Below are positions 47,603 through 62,415 of a stretch of 64,000 nt of DNA, piece after piece. Source of the stretch: Mangifera indica (lineage: Eukaryota > Streptophyta > Magnoliopsida > Sapindales > Anacardiaceae); contig NC_058154.1 in NCBI RefSeq assembly GCF_011075055.1, positions 13,301,184-13,365,183 on the forward strand. The letters run 5' to 3'. A program made the translations under genes and the position numbers. Position 1 is the stretch's first letter. The number at the start of each line of letters is the position of its first letter. The notes beneath the pieces were generated by a model, which was not told where the DNA came from, did no database searches, and saw only the letters and a program-made list of their open reading frames with translations.

Positions 47603-48689
47603 CTGATATTAAACCTTTCTTGTGGCTGATTATTCTGTATTTCAGATTTGGCAAATTGTTCTGAATAAGCTATTTATGTGATGAACATTTTATCTGTTTA
47701 TACCATTCAAATTCTTTTATAGTGGCTTTAAAATTTTTAGTGCTGCTTTTGCTGGAAAATGGTATTCCTCGATTTGGGGTCAAATTGATGGTCTTACATT
47801 AAAATTGTTAAGGAAAAATATGGACTTCCGACATGTATCAAAATGTTGAAGGACTTTTTGTTTTGTTAATGTGCAATTGTCCCTTGTATTAGATAATTTT
47901 TTGTCTTCCAGATTTGTTCCATCTGTTATGCGGTTTCTACATTCACCATGACATCTTCCTTAGATTTTGTGGATTCGATTTTCTTGAGATTCTAGTTCCA
48001 AAATTTGAATCCTGTAGTCAGTAGGTTGCTATCTGAACTTATATATTTCTTTAAAGCAATTTTATCATTTTCTTGTATAGTGCTTAAGTGTACTTCATCT
48101 TTATGTCTCATCTAATCATAAAAAAAATGCCCTAGTTTTTCTGCTCTAGTTGCACTAATTTCATGTCTTTTCAAGTTCTCTGCCCCTCTAATTACATACC
48201 ATTTCAAATGAACAGAAAGCCTAGTTGTTAATTATTTATATGAGAAGAATGGTTTTTCATTCTTGCATGTTGCTTTATCAATGGTTCTACTTAATTTTAG
48301 ACTTTCCTAAAGTTTGTGTGTCCTTATGTTTATGTCATAATTAGAATGTATGATAGTATTCTTATAGAGTCTTCTAATCTGTTGCCTGTTTGATGCATAC
48401 ATTATGTTAGCTGTTATGTTGGTATCAAAGTTCTGTTGAGTTATATTATCATTTCTCCTCTTCAATATTCTTAGTATTTCACTTCATATAAATTTACTGT
48501 ATTTCTCTTCATGGACTAGCTTTATGTAAGGGATGCATCCAAGAATTGGGAGCTTGTTGAATCGGATGGTGGCAGCCGATTGGTAACTAAGGAGCCAACA
48601 GTGAATGCACTTCTATTAGATTATATTACCACTGAGAAATGGCAGGGTGTTGTGGATTTTGATGATCATGTTGATGACATTAGCAAGAA
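47603..48689 (+). pseudogene. EMC8/9 3' fragment, unit B, second copy
   Basis: Matches 16975-18061. It ends at the same mutated donor next to the retroelement. Confidence 0.83.
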
Positions 48690-48691
48690 AG

Positions 48692-51600
48692 CATTCTGTT
48701 AGGGATTATGTTTATATGAAGAAAAGAAGAAACACAAGTGGCAATGCTAGGAGGATAACAAGTAGCAGTCAACTAGCAAGTCAACTTGTACTAAAACATA
48801 CTCAATCTGCAGGGGAACATGCAGCACAGCAGAAGCCTCCAAATCAGGATACGCAATCAGAATGTGGGACCACTAAGATATCCCAAGATCAAGTAGCAAT
48901 GCTGGATTAGGAATACAGGGAAATGGAGAGATAAAAAGAAACCTGGAGCGGAAGAGAAAAGGAGGGAAAAATTTGAGTAGAGTGAGCGGGAGAGAGTCAG
49001 CCTCTCGGAAGCTGAACAAGGGAGCCCTTGGCTATGGTTTTTGGAGTTGTTTTGTGAATTCTTTTGGAAATCAGTTCAATGTTATTTGGATGTGCTTTGC
49101 TGGAGTCTGTAATTGTTCTGTAATTTTGAGTTAATCCTTTGTAATAGCTGGGAAATAGTCATTGTATTGGTAGAAGACTGCTGTAAACAAGTTTATAATT
49201 TCATCAATACAATACATATTTTTCTGCTCTATTTACATTTGCATGTTCTGTCTTGGCTGGAAATTACAAAGTTCTGCAGTTGCTTCAGTTGTGTGATTGA
49301 GTCTGGAGGAGTGACATCGTCTGGAGTGCTGTGGCAGTGAAAGGCTACTCAGGTATCCATCAATTGGTATCAGAGCGACGATTCTGAGGATGGAAAAAAT
49401 CGACTTTATCAAAGACGGTGGGCGTTGGTGGATTGTCCGGCGACTAACCCAGTGGGAAATTCGAGAACTGAGGGCTAACAGAGTTTGCCCTCGTTGTGAT
49501 GGCAAAGAGGAGCTGAACCATGACTGTAAACGCAAGTCATGGGCTGTTCTGGTGGTGGAAGAGGATGATCCAGATGATGAAGGTATTCTAATTGTGTTTG
49601 ATAGAGAAACCAAAAAAAGGGAAGCAGAAATAAAGATTGAAAATTCTGACGATAAAAAGAGTAGATCGATTATGTCTGGTGCCCAAATAGGAAAATCTGT
49701 TGAAGAATCAACAAAATCCGGTGAGAAATACGTAGAAGTGGAGGCGGCGCAGTTTATTAAAAAAAGAGGTGAGGAGTTGCAGGAAAACGGATGGTGGAAG
49801 GAGACAAGGAAAAAAATGGAAGGAAATAACCCTACCCATTTGCTACCCAATCTAAAGACCCGACCCGATCCAAAAATCATCCCCCAAAAATCTGACCCAG
49901 CCAGCATAAACCAAGTATTGACTCAACACCCAACCCAATTTTTCATTAACCCATCCCCTAACCCAACCAAAATATATGACCCAGGCCCAAACCTTTACAA
50001 TTATCTAATTTGCCACCAAAAGTTTATCCTTGGTACCAAATCAAAAATGGCGGACGTTGTTGAGACCTTCACTTTTCAGGCAGAGGTCAATCAACGGTCG
50101 AGCTTTGTCGGTAACTCTTCTGATGCCTCAGACAAGGACAAAGCCATCTCTTTCTTTCATACATGGAGTCATTTTGCTTTATCAATGGAGGTTGTGGTTA
50201 CGCAAGCATTGTCAAACTTTGATCGCCAATCGAAGTCTCCCTTCTCTTACCTCAGCATTTCCATGGTCGACCTCTATTCTCCTCTGAGTTTTGAGTTTTT
50301 TGACGAGTTTGTGAGTGGAATGTTTGATGCGACGCTGAACCCCTCTTCTCGGTCAAGTGAGGTGATGGCTATGAAGCTTCAGAAAGTTTGCAAGAGTTTT
50401 CGTAAATGGCGGAAGTTGGTCGATTCGGCTGTCATAGCTAAAGAGTTGTGGTGGATTTTTGTTATGAGCACCTCAAAGAAATTTTACGTTAGTAAGAAGA
50501 AGAACAGGAGGAGAAAGGGAGAGAGAGAGAGATTGAGAATAGTGGCGATGGCGAGTTTGCGTTTGAGGAGACAAGAGAGTAGTCCACGGCAGCAGGATAG
50601 TCTGAGGAGTCCGGAGGCGGAGCTAGGGGTGAAGGTGGAGGATCTGTGGGACGTGCTGGAGCCACAGTTGAGTCCTACTAAGAAGCTTAATGCTTGTTTT
50701 GAGGGCATCCCTGTCTCTGCTTTTCCTCTTGCACCTTCCTCTCAATTGATTGAGATAAAATCAGACACAAGTCTAGCTGAAGCTGTTGAAATAATGGCCC
50801 AGAACAAAATTCTTAGTGCACCTGTTGTAGATGTTAATGCATCAGAGGATGCAAGTTGGATGGATAGATACATTGGAATTGTTGAGTTTGCTGGAATTGT
50901 CGTGTAGATTTTGCATCAGACAGAACCTCCTTCTCCTAAGAGTCCAAATTCCCCCACAGCTTTTTCTGTTGCAGTGAATGGCAGAGGCAAGGCTGTTGAA
51001 CTTGAGAATTTAGGTCCTGAATCTGCTGCAATGACTTCTGGAAACTTTTTTGAAGCTTTGACTACTTCTGACTTATATAAGAACACAAAGGTTGGGGATG
51101 TCTCAGGGTCATTCCGGTGGGCCCCATTCCTTGCATTGCAAAGCTCCAACTCCTTCTTGACTATGCTTTTGTTGCTTTCAAAGTACAAAATGAAGAGCAT
51201 TCCTCTGGTTGATTTGGATGACGGGAAGGTTAATAACATAATCACCCAATCTTCAGTTGTTCACATGTTAGCAGAATGTGCTGGTCTTCAATGGTTTGAA
51301 AGCTGGGGAACAAAAAAACTTTCAGAAATCGGTCTTCCTGTGATGTCAGCTAAGCAAATTATCAAGGTGGGTCCATCCAACCAAGAGTACAAGGTAACTA
51401 GATTGAGTGAGAAACCCTGCAGAGAGCAGATGTTTTCACTCAAGCAGAAAAATGTGAGGGATGAGGATGGTGAAGTTCAGTCCCAGGAAATAACTGTTTA
51501 TGACTACTTTGTCAATCATCGCAATATGGATTTACGATATTCGGCAGATATTCCTTGCATCAATGTTGGGAAGCCAAAGCGCCCTACGTATATCCCTCTT

Positions 51601-52870
51601 AAGCTTTGTTCTTTGGTTTCCTTACAACGTTACACAAAAGCTCTTAACACGCTACAGAGAGCTTCGCTTGTGGAAAAATCAAGGCAGAAGCCGCAAGAAA
51701 GGATGAATACATTATCTAATGTTCTACGAAATGGCAAGTGTGATGCTGAACCAATGCTACATTCATGTGGCATTTCAATGAGTACTAATTTTGCTAAAGT
51801 GGAAGGCCGTGTTCTGTCCGCCCCAAGGTTCAAAGTAGGAAATGGTGAGGATTTCTTTCGTCGAAATGGGCGGTGGAATTTCGATAATAAGAAATTAGTG
51901 GAGCCAACAAAGATAGAACGATGGGCTGTTGTAAACCTTTCTGTGCACTGTGATATTCGCAGCCTTGTTCGTGATCTGATAAAATGTGGCGATATGAAAG
52001 GCTTGAAGGAAGACTTGCTAAAGGAACAGCTTGAAGGTGTATCAGAATACAAGTATTCTTCCCATAGAGATCTTGAATTGCTTAATAAGTGGAAAGGGTT
52101 GTCGGATTGCAAGTGGACTTGGGAATCATGCAACAACTTTCAATATCTTTTTCCCCAATCACACCTTGAGGACAAGGTGTCTCTCCATGGGAGGGGTAAT
52201 GTTAGGGATTATGTTTATATGAAGAAAAGAAGAAACACAAGTGGCAATGCTAGGAGGATAACAAGTAGCAGTCAACTAGCAAGTCAACTTGTACTAAAAC
52301 ATACTCAATCTGCAGGGGAACATGCAGCACAGCAGAAGCCTCCAAATCAGGATACGCAATCAGAATGTGGGACCACTAAGATATCCCAAGATCAAGTAGC
52401 AATGCTGGATTAGGAATACAGGGAAATGGAGAGATAAAAAGAAACCTGGAGCGGAAGAGAAAAGGAGGGAAAAATTTGAGTAGAGTGAGCGGGAGAGAGT
52501 CAGCCTCTCGGAAGCTGAACAAGGGAGCCCTTGGCTATGGTTTTTGGAGTTGTTTTGTGAATTCTTTTGGAAATCAGTTCAATGTTATTTGGATGTGCTT
52601 TGCTGGAGTCTGTAATTGTTCTGTAATTTTGAGTTAATCCTTTGTAATAGCTGGGAAATAGTCATTGTATTGGTAGAAGACTGCTGTAAACAAGTTTATA
52701 ATTTCATCAATACAATACATATTTTTCTGCTCTATTTACATTTGCATGTTCTGTCTTGGCTGGAAATTACAAAGTTCTGCAGTTGCTTCAGTTGTGTGAT
52801 TGAGTCTGGAGGAGTGACATCGTCTGGAGTGCTGTGGCAGTGAAAGGCTACTCAGGTATCCATCACATTC
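48692..52870 (+). mobile_element. Chimeric LTR retroelement, second assembly copy
   Basis: The element is 48697-52865 with CATTC at 48692-48696 and 52866-52870. LTRs are 48697-49362 and 52200-52865. The primer site is at 49365-49376. The same flanking sequence and the same target duplication mean that this is the same insertion event, not an independent one. Confidence 0.95.
49390..52413 (+). CDS. Chimeric retroelement frame, second copy
   Basis: Same order as the first copy: gag knuckle (49447-49575), IQM-like (about 50328-50463), SnRK1-gamma CBS (50548-51369), AGO4 PAZ/L2 (51370-52002) and chromodomain (52003-52185). The single TAG is at 50905-50907. Confidence 0.85.
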
Positions 52871-52975
52871 TTTTCCAAATCTCTACTTATTTTCTCTCAT
52901 TCATCTTTGTGGCTATGCCATCGTGATCAAGTCTCTTAGTCAGAATATATAATCTGTCACTGTTTTACTATTACG

Positions 52976-53004
52976 GGGACTGGCTGAACCCAGAACTATT
53001 AAAG
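52976..53004 (+). pseudogene. Relic of the last EMC8/9 exon, second copy
   Basis: DWLNPEL-coding scrap identical to 22348-22376. Confidence 0.68.
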
Positions 53005-53685
53005 TATGGAATGGTTGTAGATGTCCAGTATTTTTCGCCATTTTTCCAGACTGTTTATGGTCGATGTCAACCCATGATGCATTTACTTATGCCGGTTGCC
53101 GGGGACATGACAAGGATAACAATATTTTGTGGGATCATGGAGTTTACTGTTTTTCTGAGAAGAAGATTTTGCGGTGAAAATATTCTCTTAAACTAACATC
53201 CAAACTTTGGTTAAAATTATTAAGGTCGCTGGTGTTTATTGTTTCACAAGTGGGATTGAAAACCCAATCTGTTTCTAGATGTCTATTCTCTCTTTGGTTG
53301 TCTAATTTCAAGATTTCCCTTTTGTGTCGTTAGGCGTTTGATAAAAAGATTTACAAATATTTCTTACTAATTTATCTATACAAATTGATATGAGAATATG
53401 TGATTGAACGATTTTGAAGTAAAAAAAAAAAGTAAACAAGTTTTATCACACTTCCTTACATGTTGTCACACTAGTTTGAATAGATATATTAGAAAATTAT
53501 ATTTGTATATATAATTTATTCAAAAAATATGATAAGAATATTTTACTGTATCCATTTATTACAGACATTCTACCATTTTTTTTAATTTAGATAAACATAC
53601 ATATGATATGATTCAGGTTCACTTATTTTTTATATGATACAAGGTCGCTTATTGTTTAGGCTGAAAGAGTTGTGAGCTCATAATT

Positions 53686-54310
53686 TGTTAGGGCAAGGTG
53701 TACACGAGGAAGAAGAGAAATGGAGGCTGCGAAGGAAGCTGAGAATACAGGTGGCAGAAACTTAGCAGCTACAAATGTCACTCAAGCAGCAGAGGAATAG
53801 CAGCAGACAAACAATCATCCAAAGATGGGGCAGCAACAACTATGCAGCAAGAGCATGGGACCACAGAGATAGCCTTAGCTGAGGTGTCACCACAGAATTG
53901 GAGAGGCAGTTATGAGAAGGAAATTGAAGAAGGAGACCTGGAGGTGGAGGGAGGCAGAGAAGAAAATTGAAGGAAAAATAGTGAGGGAGAGTACCAGCCC
54001 CTCGAATGCTAGAGAGAGTTTATATATCATTTAGTATTTGCTGAGTTTATGTTCTAGTTTGAGAGAGACAATATTCACGTTAAACTATCTTGTATTTCTG
54101 AAAAACCATATCAATACAATCAGTATTTTCATTTATTGTCCTTGAGTGATTTACAACATATTCCATTTCACAGCAACTTTAATTCATTCTACTACAGTAT
54201 CTAATTTCCAGCAGCTACAAATTCCAGAAATCCTTGTCCAGAGACATCCCAGTGATGGCAGAACCTTCATTCCAGCAAAACCAGTGAGCAGAACACTCCA
54301 GGTCTGTAGA
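53686..54310 (+). mobile_element. Degraded solo LTR, second copy
   Basis: Identical to 23058-23682. Confidence 0.65.
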
Positions 54311-54822
54311 ATAACTTTATGGATGATAAGAGTTGTTTATATATGTTCATATATTTTGCAACACTAATGCAATGATACATGTAGCAGTAACGTTTGACAT
54401 TCTGCAAACTTTTTTCTCCCTCTGCTTTGAAACTTGAATTGGATTGATAAGTTCAACCGGTTCAACTAGGATCCAATGGCTAGTTTGGTCTGGGGTCAAG
54501 TTTTAATTTAGTATTAGCTGTTGGATCAGATCAATTTGCAGTTGAATCGGACAAATCATATCAGATTGTGTTTTAACTATCAGATCAATCTAGTTAAACT
54601 CTATGAAAATTTTGTATATTTTGGAACTCAAACAATTTTAAGGCATGCATGCACGTCTACAAATTGTTTGATTATATATTGTTCTAATTTTTATTTAAGA
54701 ATGTTTTGTTTTAATCTTAAATTATATCAATAATGTTGATATTGCGGTGGACGGGCGATTGAATTGGGAAAAACCAAGGCTGCCCCTTGACTGGGTCATA
54801 ATGTGCCTTAAGAGCTGAATGG

Positions 54823-54907
54823 GATCATATGGGGAGCTCTCCTTGGTTGCTGCAGAGTGCAAAAGAATATTGATCTGGCTAAAGAAGCTTCTAAACATCT
54901 TGGTCAT
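54823..54907 (+). pseudogene. PPR E-domain scrap, unit B, second copy
   Basis: Identical to 24195-24279. Confidence 0.72.
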
Positions 54908-55163
54908 GACCTTTCAGCTTAAAAGTAAACTTTTTCTTGCAGCATTTTGAAATGTTTTGTACTTCAATACAATTTATCACATCTTAATGCGCCACATGTT
55001 TGTTGTATGTGAATCTACTAATATCTTTTGCTATTGAAATTTTACAGCTTTGTCTTCTTCATTCAGTATATCATGTGTAAAAGCCCGGGCTGCAGTTATT
55101 TTCAAACATCATGCACACACAGCTTCTGCTGTAACTTTGTTGGTGGGCAATTTCTTGTTTACC

Positions 55164-58100
55164 TCAGAACACAGGGCATCCGTTGACAGCAATCCCTGTT
55201 GCTGTAGGGCAGCTTGCCAATTGACAATAGTCGCCATTATCAAGACCCCACCATTCTGGACCAGCAACATCATGGGATTGAAGGGCGAAATAAAGCAGTA
55301 CACCCATGAATGCAAGTCCTGCATCCAGAGGAGCTGATAAAATGTAGTTATGTCGAGCCCACCATCCCATTGTACCTCTTGAAGATATGATAGTTGAAGA
55401 AAATTCCAACAGCTGCCCAACTCCAATAATGCACAGCTTTGGCTGATGGCATGCCCCCTGGTCTGGCCAAGACAATGGGCATGTGGATATACTTGATCCA
55501 TTTCTTTTCAGGGAATTTGTGTGTGATAGGTACCTGGAGGATTCAAGAGCTGGTTCAACCAAGTTACATAGCCTCGACTGTTGAAAATCGAAAGCGTTGG
55601 CAAATCACAGATGAAGTTCGCAAGAATTTTTGTGTTGTTGGCAGTCTACTAATGTACATTGCAATGACAATGAAACAGCAAACTCTTTATATAAATTTTG
55701 TTATAGAAGCAGAAATAGACAACTTGCAATTAAATATTGTTCCTCCAATATTCATAACAAAAGAACATGTAACTTGGAATATAAATACTAACTGAAACCT
55801 CTTAAGGAAATGTTCCTGATACAGAAACAAACCAAAACAATAACAAAAGATGGATTAAATCCATGACACAAAACCCAGATGCAACTTCCAGCTTTCAAGA
55901 GGCTGGTTCTCTCCTCAAACCTTTCCTTCTTCAAAATGATTTTTTTCCCCCTCTCTGCTCTCCAGGCTCCCTTTTTCTCCCATTCTTCCCTTACTGTTGC
56001 CCTTCCAATCATGATATGCCAACTCAGCATACAACACATCGATGGTTCCCTCTTTTTTCTGCATACTCCTAATTTCTTGCTGATGCTCTGCGACATGTGT
56101 TGTTTCTATAAAGCTGTTATCTATTGATTTCTCAACATGTCCACCTGTATTAACATTATCGGTACCAAATATCAATTTCTCAGCTCCACCTGTGTTGACA
56201 TCATTGGTTATCATCTTCTCACCTTACTCAATTGCATTAGCGTTTTTCTTGCCTCTCTTCTTTACATAAACACGAGCTCTAACAGTGTGAAAGCAGCCAT
56301 ACTGGAACTGGGGAAGTACACCAATCAAGAAGAGCCAGTTCATCTGTGGGTAGATACCATGGCTCGTGAACATTCTGAGCGATTCAACAACTCCCCAGAT
56401 GATTGAAGCATTGTAGAAGACAACATCGTTTGGACATGTCCATGGACTCCCCTTTGGTAGTAAATTTTTTTTGCATATGTGATCAACAGATGAGAGAAGC
56501 CACCATGCTTTGCTGTAGCAGACAGTTGAAGCAACTATGGTTTCCACTAATTAAAGGTGCATACTGATAAAAATTAGAATGAATCATTCATATACAAAGA
56601 CAACAATTGACATAAGCTCTGCATAGTTGAATTACCTGAACAATGAATATGGATTTGCGAGGGATTTTCATATAGTGACCTAGTTTGAAATCGCTAAGAA
56701 AACTGAGAGCTTGTATCATACTCACGTAGCTGTAAGTCTTGAAAGCCACATTGGCAAGAGACTTACCCAGATACATGTACACGATAATCAACTCAGTAAT
56801 CACATTTAGCCCCGGTTGCCATAAATTAACACATACCATTAAGAAAGAGTCTTTCTGACTTTTAGTCATGATACCATATATGCAAATAATATGTAATTGG
56901 GCAAGGAAGTACCATGTTAGTTGTGGCTTGAATCACTCTTATAGGTAATGTGAAAAAGAATGCCATGCCACAAGCTAGTACAATTCCTCACCATGGAAGT
57001 TGAAGCTGTCTATTGAAGCCTTCACAAGCGTAGATTGAAAGAGCAAATGTTACTACTAATACAATGTGGAACCACCATTGAGGTACTGCTTTGTAGTTTT
57101 TCTTCATCAGTCTTGTGTGTACATCACCAAACTGATCTTTAACTGCAGAAGTTGTTTGTTTCCACATTTCCCAAATTTTTCTGCTCATTGTTTGTTTTAA
57201 TCAGAAATGTAAAACTGTCATTGCGACATACAAAGATAATATTCTTTCTGCAGAAAGAAAAACAATAGAATGAGACATCAAGATGTTATTGAAGATGCTT
57301 ACTTTCCTTCGAATAGTGCAACATGTGATAAGCTAGCCATTAGTGTTGCGAAGCTCAATCCATAGAGAGAAGTGAATACGATTCCGAGGTAGACTTTGCT
57401 ATAATTTTGGTAGCTTGATTGATGGAGATCAAATTCCTTTTCATTGAGGACACGGGTAACATTGCAAATTTGGCCAGCAGAGTCGTAGGCATATGGAGAA
57501 ACTATGGGAAATCGCTGGGCTTCATAAAGATTATTCCAATAAGCAACTGGAACAAGAACATAAGAGAAACAAAACAAACCCAACTAAGATATTTGCAATA
57601 GCAAAGAAGGGTGAGGCTAGGGGACTTCCCATGTAAGCAACAGTGGAACAGTCAAGACCAAAGGAGCCAATGCAAGGCCTTGAAGACCTGAACCAATCTT
57701 TTGTGCTGTAACTGAATTCTTCCCTATCAAACAGAGAAAGGAGAGAGCAGACAGAGTAGGGAAAAGATAGGCCGGCAGAGTATAGTACACAAAGCTTGAT
57801 ACGAAAATGAGCAGGAAGAATTGTAGTCTACTTAATCCTCCCTTAGTTCTCTTTTCCACTTCATGTAATGCCCTGCAGTTCTCATGTTATCAGTTTCTCA
57901 ATTTCAGAAAGTAGCTCTGGTTTGAACTTTGAACTTCATCATTTGTCGTATGAGTTTGTTCAATGTGGGAGAGAGATGAGTACCCGAACAAAGAGACCTG
58001 AACCAGGTTGCTCGGCCACCACATGTAAGGGGAGTCAACGAGCTATTTTCTGAATAAACCAGCCCACCCATATCCTAGCAGCTGAATTCCATGAAAAAGA

Positions 58101-58946
58101 AAACTCTTGATATGATTCTGTTTTACAGTTCTTATTTTTATAGCAATTGCAGAAAATTCAATGGTGGTTGAAATTATTCCAAGAAAATTTATTCATTCAG
58201 ACTTGCCTGAGTTTTAGTACTACCAACAGAGCTGCTAGTGCACTCATAGGTCTTTCATAAAAAGCCTTGACAATTGTAATTATTTCCAGTGCATAAACAC
58301 CACTGGATCCACAGCCAGCAAAAATGGTGATCAACACATGCTCTTTCATATTGAAAGGCCCTCGATTCAATGAAAACGACCATGGTGTGAATGGGACTCA
58401 AATCGGCTTTGAAGGAAGTGTTGCAGCCATCACAAGAATTTGAGCGGAAACTGAGCCAACATACAGCATATTATGGCGATATTGAAAGAATTGGTTCACA
58501 AAGGCAAGCAAGGAACACTATATCATCCCCAGAAACCGTGTTTGAAAGGTTAAATCTGGCAACAAAGGATCATCAGTGACTTGAACTGTAAGCCTCACTT
58601 CCTCAATAGGGTTATCATTATATCTCTCATCTTTCTCATCTCCTGCATCAACAAACTTCCAGCTTACTAAAACATAGGCCAAAGTCTGCAAAAAGCATTT
58701 CTTATATATATGCAGCATTCATCAATCATGCAAGAGATACTATCAAAAATTTAAGTTTCTGAGAGAATGAAAGTTGGGGCCTAGTTTGTTTCATGTCAAT
58801 AAAACAATATGGTTTACACAAGTTTTGAGGAAGAAGAGTGACGGACAATTACCTTCTACATTTATGTCAGTTTCAGTTTGTTCCTTCTTCTCAGACTCAT
58901 GAAGCAACTTGGCATCAGGGATTTTATCTGCAACAAAGCTTCCCAT
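55164..58946 (-). pseudogene. OPT copy B, second assembly copy
   Basis: Same exons and lesions as 24536-28318: solo LTR in the last exon, lost acceptor, TGA at 56988-56990, and the frame shift near 57672. Confidence 0.88.
55519..56289 (-). mobile_element. Solo LTR in OPT B, second copy
   Basis: The element is 55524-56284 with GTGTG on each side, identical to 24896-25656. Confidence 0.83.
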
Positions 58947-60317
58947 CTCTCTCCTCCTCTTCTTGGACAGAGATTTTCGATGTCAAGCACTTGTCTTGCT
59001 ATAGTTTCTTCCTGTCTTCAAGCTATTTTACTTTTTTTTTAGGTAGTCGTTACTTCAATCACGCATCATTATATAATTTAGTGATAAAATCATTTAATTA
59101 TATAATTTATATATTATCATTAATATATAAATTAATACATATTATTAGTATTTAATCATTTATATATCATTATATACATAAATAATTTTAAATTAATAAT
59201 AAAATAATATTAAATAATATCATAACTAATTACCCTTGATTTCAAATTGATTATTTTTCTTCTGCATTAAAACCTGTGACTTTTGTCTTTTATTGTAACA
59301 GCCAAAAAAGTCTCCAGATATCTTAAAGTATCTACTTAGTACTGAACCCCACCCCACTTGTATCTAAATGTTACTACTTGACGGAGGGAACGACTGTTCT
59401 GCTCTATCTAGGAAGCCTCTTGACAGACGTAATGGCTGACTAATATGTTACTACTTGTATGCTTTGTTACAATGTTTGAGATTTTGGACATATCGTCCAT
59501 AAGTCACACACATCAGATAACTTGGGATGCGTATTTACATCCTTGACTTGTCAAAATCTTGACATATGATATGATGCAGAAAATCATCAGACCGTGAATG
59601 TGATTCAGTGCAAGGTGGTTGGGAATGGTAGTGCAAAATGTGAATTGATGAACAAAGTATTTTTTGTAAAGTGGATCAGTTTTGTTACTCACAGTATACA
59701 TCTACGTTATGTTATTAATAGTTTTTGTTACAATTTGACAATATTACAATGTGAATGTCAAAAGTGTGGTCCATGATCCCATGATAATAGGAAAATGCAT
59801 TTGCATATTAATGAGATTGTGGGGAACAATTTCGACTCTCAAGAGTTCTTCTTTCCGCACTTTGCTCAAAAGGTTTATTGCCCATAAAATGTAATGGTCT
59901 TCTGTCCGCAAGTTCATGTAGCTAATTATCATATATTGATCAATCACCTCTTCATCGTTGTTTCAGTGAAGTCTAGTCACATTATTTCGGTACCAACAGC
60001 AAGGTATGCGACTTGGCTTTTGATGTGAGATTTTTATGATTTTAGACTTTATAATTTCTACTGCTCGTATTCTTTGCTATCATAGCTCCTGCCCAGCCCG
60101 CCTATTCCGTTGGCCTTCTTGCTAGCCACAGGAACGTAAAGACTTTGAGCTAGGCAGTTTCAACTATAATTACTCCTCACGTTTGCATAAAAAATCCCTA
60201 CTTTTAGAAATTGTTGCTGAACTTTACAAGTATGATAAGATGGTCTGTAAAAATTCAACTGATATAAAAAAATTAAACAAAAAATTTTGTATTATAGTCA
60301 CTGTATCATTTCAGATA

Positions 60318-60463
60318 TTCATGACCCTTCACCTTAAAAAGCAATTTTTTTCTTAAAAATGTTCTGAAACTTCAATAACAAGTGTTGTAAATGAATCTAC
60401 AATTATCTTCCACAATTGAGATTTTACAACTTTGCCTTCACCATTCTCTTTATCAATGGTTTC
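60318..60463 (-). pseudogene. Third-unit OPT 3' flank scrap, second copy
   Basis: Identical to 29690-29835. Confidence 0.52.
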
Positions 60464-60681
60464 AAAACTGATCAGATCGACGTTTAAGAAACATCAAAGC
60501 ACGGATCAACCATGGACTTTATTCCTAAAGTTACCCTTTCTACTCTCAGGATTAAAGGTCTTTTACTTATATCATATCGTAAACTACCATTTATACTTAC
60601 CTTTTTGAACTTTATCCAAATTTTAAAATTTGTGTCAATTATCCTTCCTTGCATATGCAAATATATATAGTACACAAGTTT

Positions 60682-60922
60682 AATAATGGTGAAAGGAAGC
60701 CCCTTGGGGGTAGTTTAACTGGTTAAGTATAAAATATCTATTTAAAGTCTCAAAATGACTTAGATTCAAGACTTGTTAGTATCAGATTAATATAAAAATT
60801 TTTCAATCAACATGTTTGATATTTTATCTCTTTGGTATAGTTGATTAGGTTTAAAGAAATAGGCTAATTTAGGTGGGATGACTGGTTTAAAAAAAAATAA
60901 TAATAATAATAATGGTGAAAGG
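60682..60922 (+). mobile_element. tRNA-derived SINE, second copy
   Basis: The body is 60697-60907 with the 15-bp duplication AATAATGGTGAAAGG on each side, identical to the first copy. Confidence 0.87.
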
Positions 60923-61813
60923 TAGTTATTGGATGTTGAAATAAGAGGTTAGAATATGAAGAATTGTCAGTCTAAAGGTGGTAGTGGATCAGATTGGGTC
61001 ATGCTGACTCCTACAGTAATGGGTGGTTCGTTAATTTAAATAAAAAATAAAATTTTATATTATAATTATTAATTAATTTTTTAAATAATTATAAAAATAG
61101 TAACAAGTCAGATTGGGCTGGGCCACATGCCTTATGTCTAGCCCAAGGGCCATGGATCTGGGCCAACTGACTGCAATAGGTTTGACACCTTTAATTAGCA
61201 CTTTCCTCACCAAAAGGTAGTTGTTACTTCTCATTCTTAAAATTTCATGACACTTATTAATCCAAGACCCCTCAATAAGTGCATCCATTTTGGCTGGTAT
61301 AACATGTTTTATTAGTTTGTTTTATTCAATGTAATTGGTTTTGTTCTAAAGGGACAATCTGACTTGAATAAAATTTCAAGTTATTAAAAAATATATATTC
61401 TACTATTATATTTTTTATCATTTAGTTGATCTACACAGTTGTTCAAGATAAGTTAAGATAGTGGTGTTAATGATTTATTATTGAATTTTAATATCTACAA
61501 CAAAGATGTAAGATAAATACAAAGTTGAAAACGCTTTTTAACAAAGTTAGATCTACTATTTAAGAATTTATATTCATAATCATGATATTCACGACTCTTA
61601 CATATATAGAAATTAGAAGAAAATGTTCGAGAAAAACCCGGTCTATAATAAGAGCTCCAAAGAGAATTGTCAGCTTTTATTACTCAACCAAACTTAGACA
61701 AAGCTTATCTAATCTTAAACATCATTGCATGCTCTGTTATGCTGGTACAATCTATGCTATCCTTGGCGATGGAGGAAATTTTGTCCATGATTGGAGCCAT
61801 GTTGTTAGTGACA

Positions 61814-61923
61814 CTGAGGTGTATAGAAATGGCCAGTCGCCAGTGCTATCCAAACCCCACCATTTTGGAAGCACCAGATAAAATGTAATTATGTCTAGCC
61901 CACCACAATTTATACCATCAGAA
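61814..61923 (-). pseudogene. Third-unit OPT last-exon scrap, second copy
   Basis: Identical to 31186-31295. Confidence 0.52.
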
Positions 61924-62415
61924 AATGTGGATATTTATATAAAAATAAAATTATATATACATATTTTTTAATATATAATTAAACATATAAATAATATATT
62001 ATCATATAATTGATTAATTTTAAATTAAAAATAAAATAAAATTTAATTATATAATAATATATTATTTGTATATATGTAATTATATATTTAAAGTTATATA
62101 CATAAATATTGTTCTTAAACAATATGCATAGCCTTAGCCATGGCATGGACAATGGGCGGCCCACCAGGATGACTTGCTCCACTTCTCTTGGGGGTCCTTT
62201 CTCGAGAGAAATTGTTATATAATATAATAAGCTGGATTTTGATAAATTTTATCCGAGGTTTAGAAAGTATAGATTCAAAAGTGGATTTTCAAAAATATTT
62301 ATGATGGAAGCAGAGAATTTAGACGATATGCCTAATCTTGTAAGCCCACCACTGATCTTATATAAGGTTTAGTGGGTCACTTTTGCAGGATGGACCCAAA
62401 TGACTGAACGGGTGT

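Noticed and set aside
48692..52870. Second chimeric retroelement as an independent insertion
   Set aside because: It has the same TSD, same flanks and same neighbours as the first copy, so it is the same insertion in a duplicated contig or segment.
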